Assembly (NCBI GenBank): GCA_044866075.1
Contig: JBIOTQ010000023.1
Coordinates: forward strand, 1 to 13,073
Origin: JBASRP01 sp044866075
GTDB taxonomy: Bacteria > Actinomycetota > AC-67
DNA: 13,073 nt
Reading direction: 5' to 3'
Shown here: positions 12,299-13,073 of the stretch, one piece after another
Layout of the letters: the number at the start of each line of letters is the position of its first letter
Position numbering within the stretch: position 1 is the first letter of the stretch
Notes under the pieces: generated by a model
What the model saw: the letters and a program-made list of their open reading frames with translations, nothing else
What the model was told of the DNA's origin: nothing
Database searches by the model: none
Program-made: the position numbers and the translations under genes

Positions 12299-13060
12299 AT
12301 GATCGACCTGACGCGTGACGGTGAGCTCGCGACCTTGCGTTTGGCGAATCCGCCCGTCAACGCGCTCGGGCCGGAGTTCATGGAGACGATCATCGCCGGG
12401 CTCGACGACGCCGAGGCGTCCGACGCACGTGCGTTGATCGTCACAGGGGAGGGCGTCGCCTTCTCGGCCGGCGCCGATCTCTTCCGCGTGCTCGACGCGT
12501 CGAGCGAAGACATCGCAGGCGGTATCGGCACGATGTCCCGCATGTTCGAACGGCTCTTCCGGTTCCCGAAGCCGACCGTCGCCGCTGTGAACGGACACGC
12601 CATCGCGGGTGGGGCGGTACTGACGTGCGCATGCGATTACCGGGTCGCGAGCGAGGGCGCGCATCGGATCGGCTTCTCCGAGCTGGCCGTCGGTTTGCCG
12701 TTCCCGCGCTGGGCCCTCGAGATCCTGCGATTCGCCGTCGGTTCGCAACACGTGCGCGACCTCGCGCTCGTTGCGCGAAACCTCTCCGTCGACGACGCGG
12801 TGCGGACCGGAATGATCGACGAGGTCGTTCCCGCCGCCGACCTGATGGATCGCGCGGCGGCGACGGCCCGGCGCCTCGCGCGGGTGCCGAGCGAGACCTA
12901 CGCGCTCACGAAATCGGCGTTACTCGCTCCGGTAGTCGACCGCGTTGAGAGACTCGGCCAGAAGCACGACGACGACTGCGCCCGGCTGTGGGCGCGGGGC
13001 GACGTGCAGGCCGCGATCCGGGCGTTCCTCGAGCGAACGGTCGGCAAGGCAGCGCGCTGA
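12299..13060 (+). CDS. Crotonase (enoyl-CoA hydratase/isomerase) family protein
   Basis: A 253-residue protein of the crotonase superfamily, which acts on acyl-CoA thioesters in the cytosol. The two oxyanion-hole regions are clear: FSAGADL (55-61) and HAIAGGAVLTCACDYRVAS (100-118), with G105 expected to donate the second hydrogen bond. Of the two catalytic glutamates of enoyl-CoA hydratase, the second is kept as E128 (GFSELAVGLP), but the position of the first (Glu144 in the rat enzyme) is V107. A single Glu at the second site is typical of delta3,delta2-enoyl-CoA isomerases, so isomerase or another crotonase reaction is more likely than classical hydration. Length is normal for the family. 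ATG 12299 is chosen because a promoter ends just before it and the frame upstream lies in the previous gene. It contains a TTA codon at 12920-12922. Confidence 0.88.
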   Translation: MIDLTRDGELATLRLANPPVNALGPEFMETIIAGLDDAEASDARALIVTGEGVAFSAGADLFRVLDASSEDIAGGIGTMSRMFERLFRFPKPTVAAVNGHAIAGGAVLTCACDYRVASEGAHRIGFSELAVGLPFPRWALEILRFAVGSQHVRDLALVARNLSVDDAVRTGMIDEVVPAADLMDRAAATARRLARVPSETYALTKSALLAPVVDRVERLGQKHDDDCARLWARGDVQAAIRAFLERTVGKAAR

Positions 13061-13073
13061 ACCGCGGGCGCCC

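Noticed and set aside
1..13073. CRISPR array, insertion sequence or prophage segment
   Set aside because: No regularly spaced repeats, transposase, integrase or structural phage genes were seen on either strand.

Overview
The window is GC-rich throughout, with G or C in most third codon positions, frequent GTG starts and TANNNT-type -10 boxes. It encodes a NarL-type histidine kinase, a class III cyclase domain, an AbiEi/DUF559 protein and a SHOCT protein. Together these suggest an actinobacterium, probably from an uncultured lineage. I cannot name the genus. No phage, insertion sequence, CRISPR array or rRNA is visible.

Layout. Positions 1-104 hold the tail of a gene that starts outside the window. 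151-1137 encodes an FkbM-type methyltransferase, which meets a convergent gene in a 4-base stop-codon overlap. 1134-3086 (minus) and 3186-4283 (plus) are divergent paralogues that share a C-terminal TIM-barrel, glycosidase-like domain. The first is a large secreted protein with an Ig-like domain and two tandem beta-sandwich repeats; the second is a short membrane-anchored form on a Pro-rich stalk. 4335-6795 is a tight three-gene operon: acyl-CoA/AMP ligase, a small DUF2007-like protein and a cysteine-dioxygenase-like cupin. 6934-9721 is a second tight operon: a membrane histidine kinase followed by two nearly identical receiver domains, one fused to a class III nucleotide cyclase and the next to a LuxR-type DNA-binding domain. 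A 73-residue SHOCT membrane protein (9859-10080) follows with its own strong ribosome binding site, and then a perfect 14-bp stem-loop. 10178-11137 encodes a conserved protein of unknown function with an NHFDEDG motif. At 11157-11230 there is a tRNA gene with anticodon UAA but a short, class I variable loop. Next come an AbiEi/DUF559 protein (11308-12252), whose codon use is less GC-biased, and a crotonase-family protein (12299-13060).

How the parts may work together. The kinase operon looks like one sensor feeding two outputs, transcription and possibly cyclic-nucleotide synthesis, through duplicated receivers. The ligase, the cupin and the more distant crotonase fit acyl-CoA or small-acid metabolism, but the substrates cannot be read from the sequence. 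The two TIM-barrel proteins look like envelope or extracellular glycan enzymes. The most unusual single item is the UAA-anticodon tRNA, because bacterial tRNA-Leu normally has a long variable arm. The gene just downstream carries a TTA codon, the codon this tRNA would read, at codon 4. Several genes have a -10-like hexamer 6-10 bases before the start codon, which suggests leaderless transcripts.
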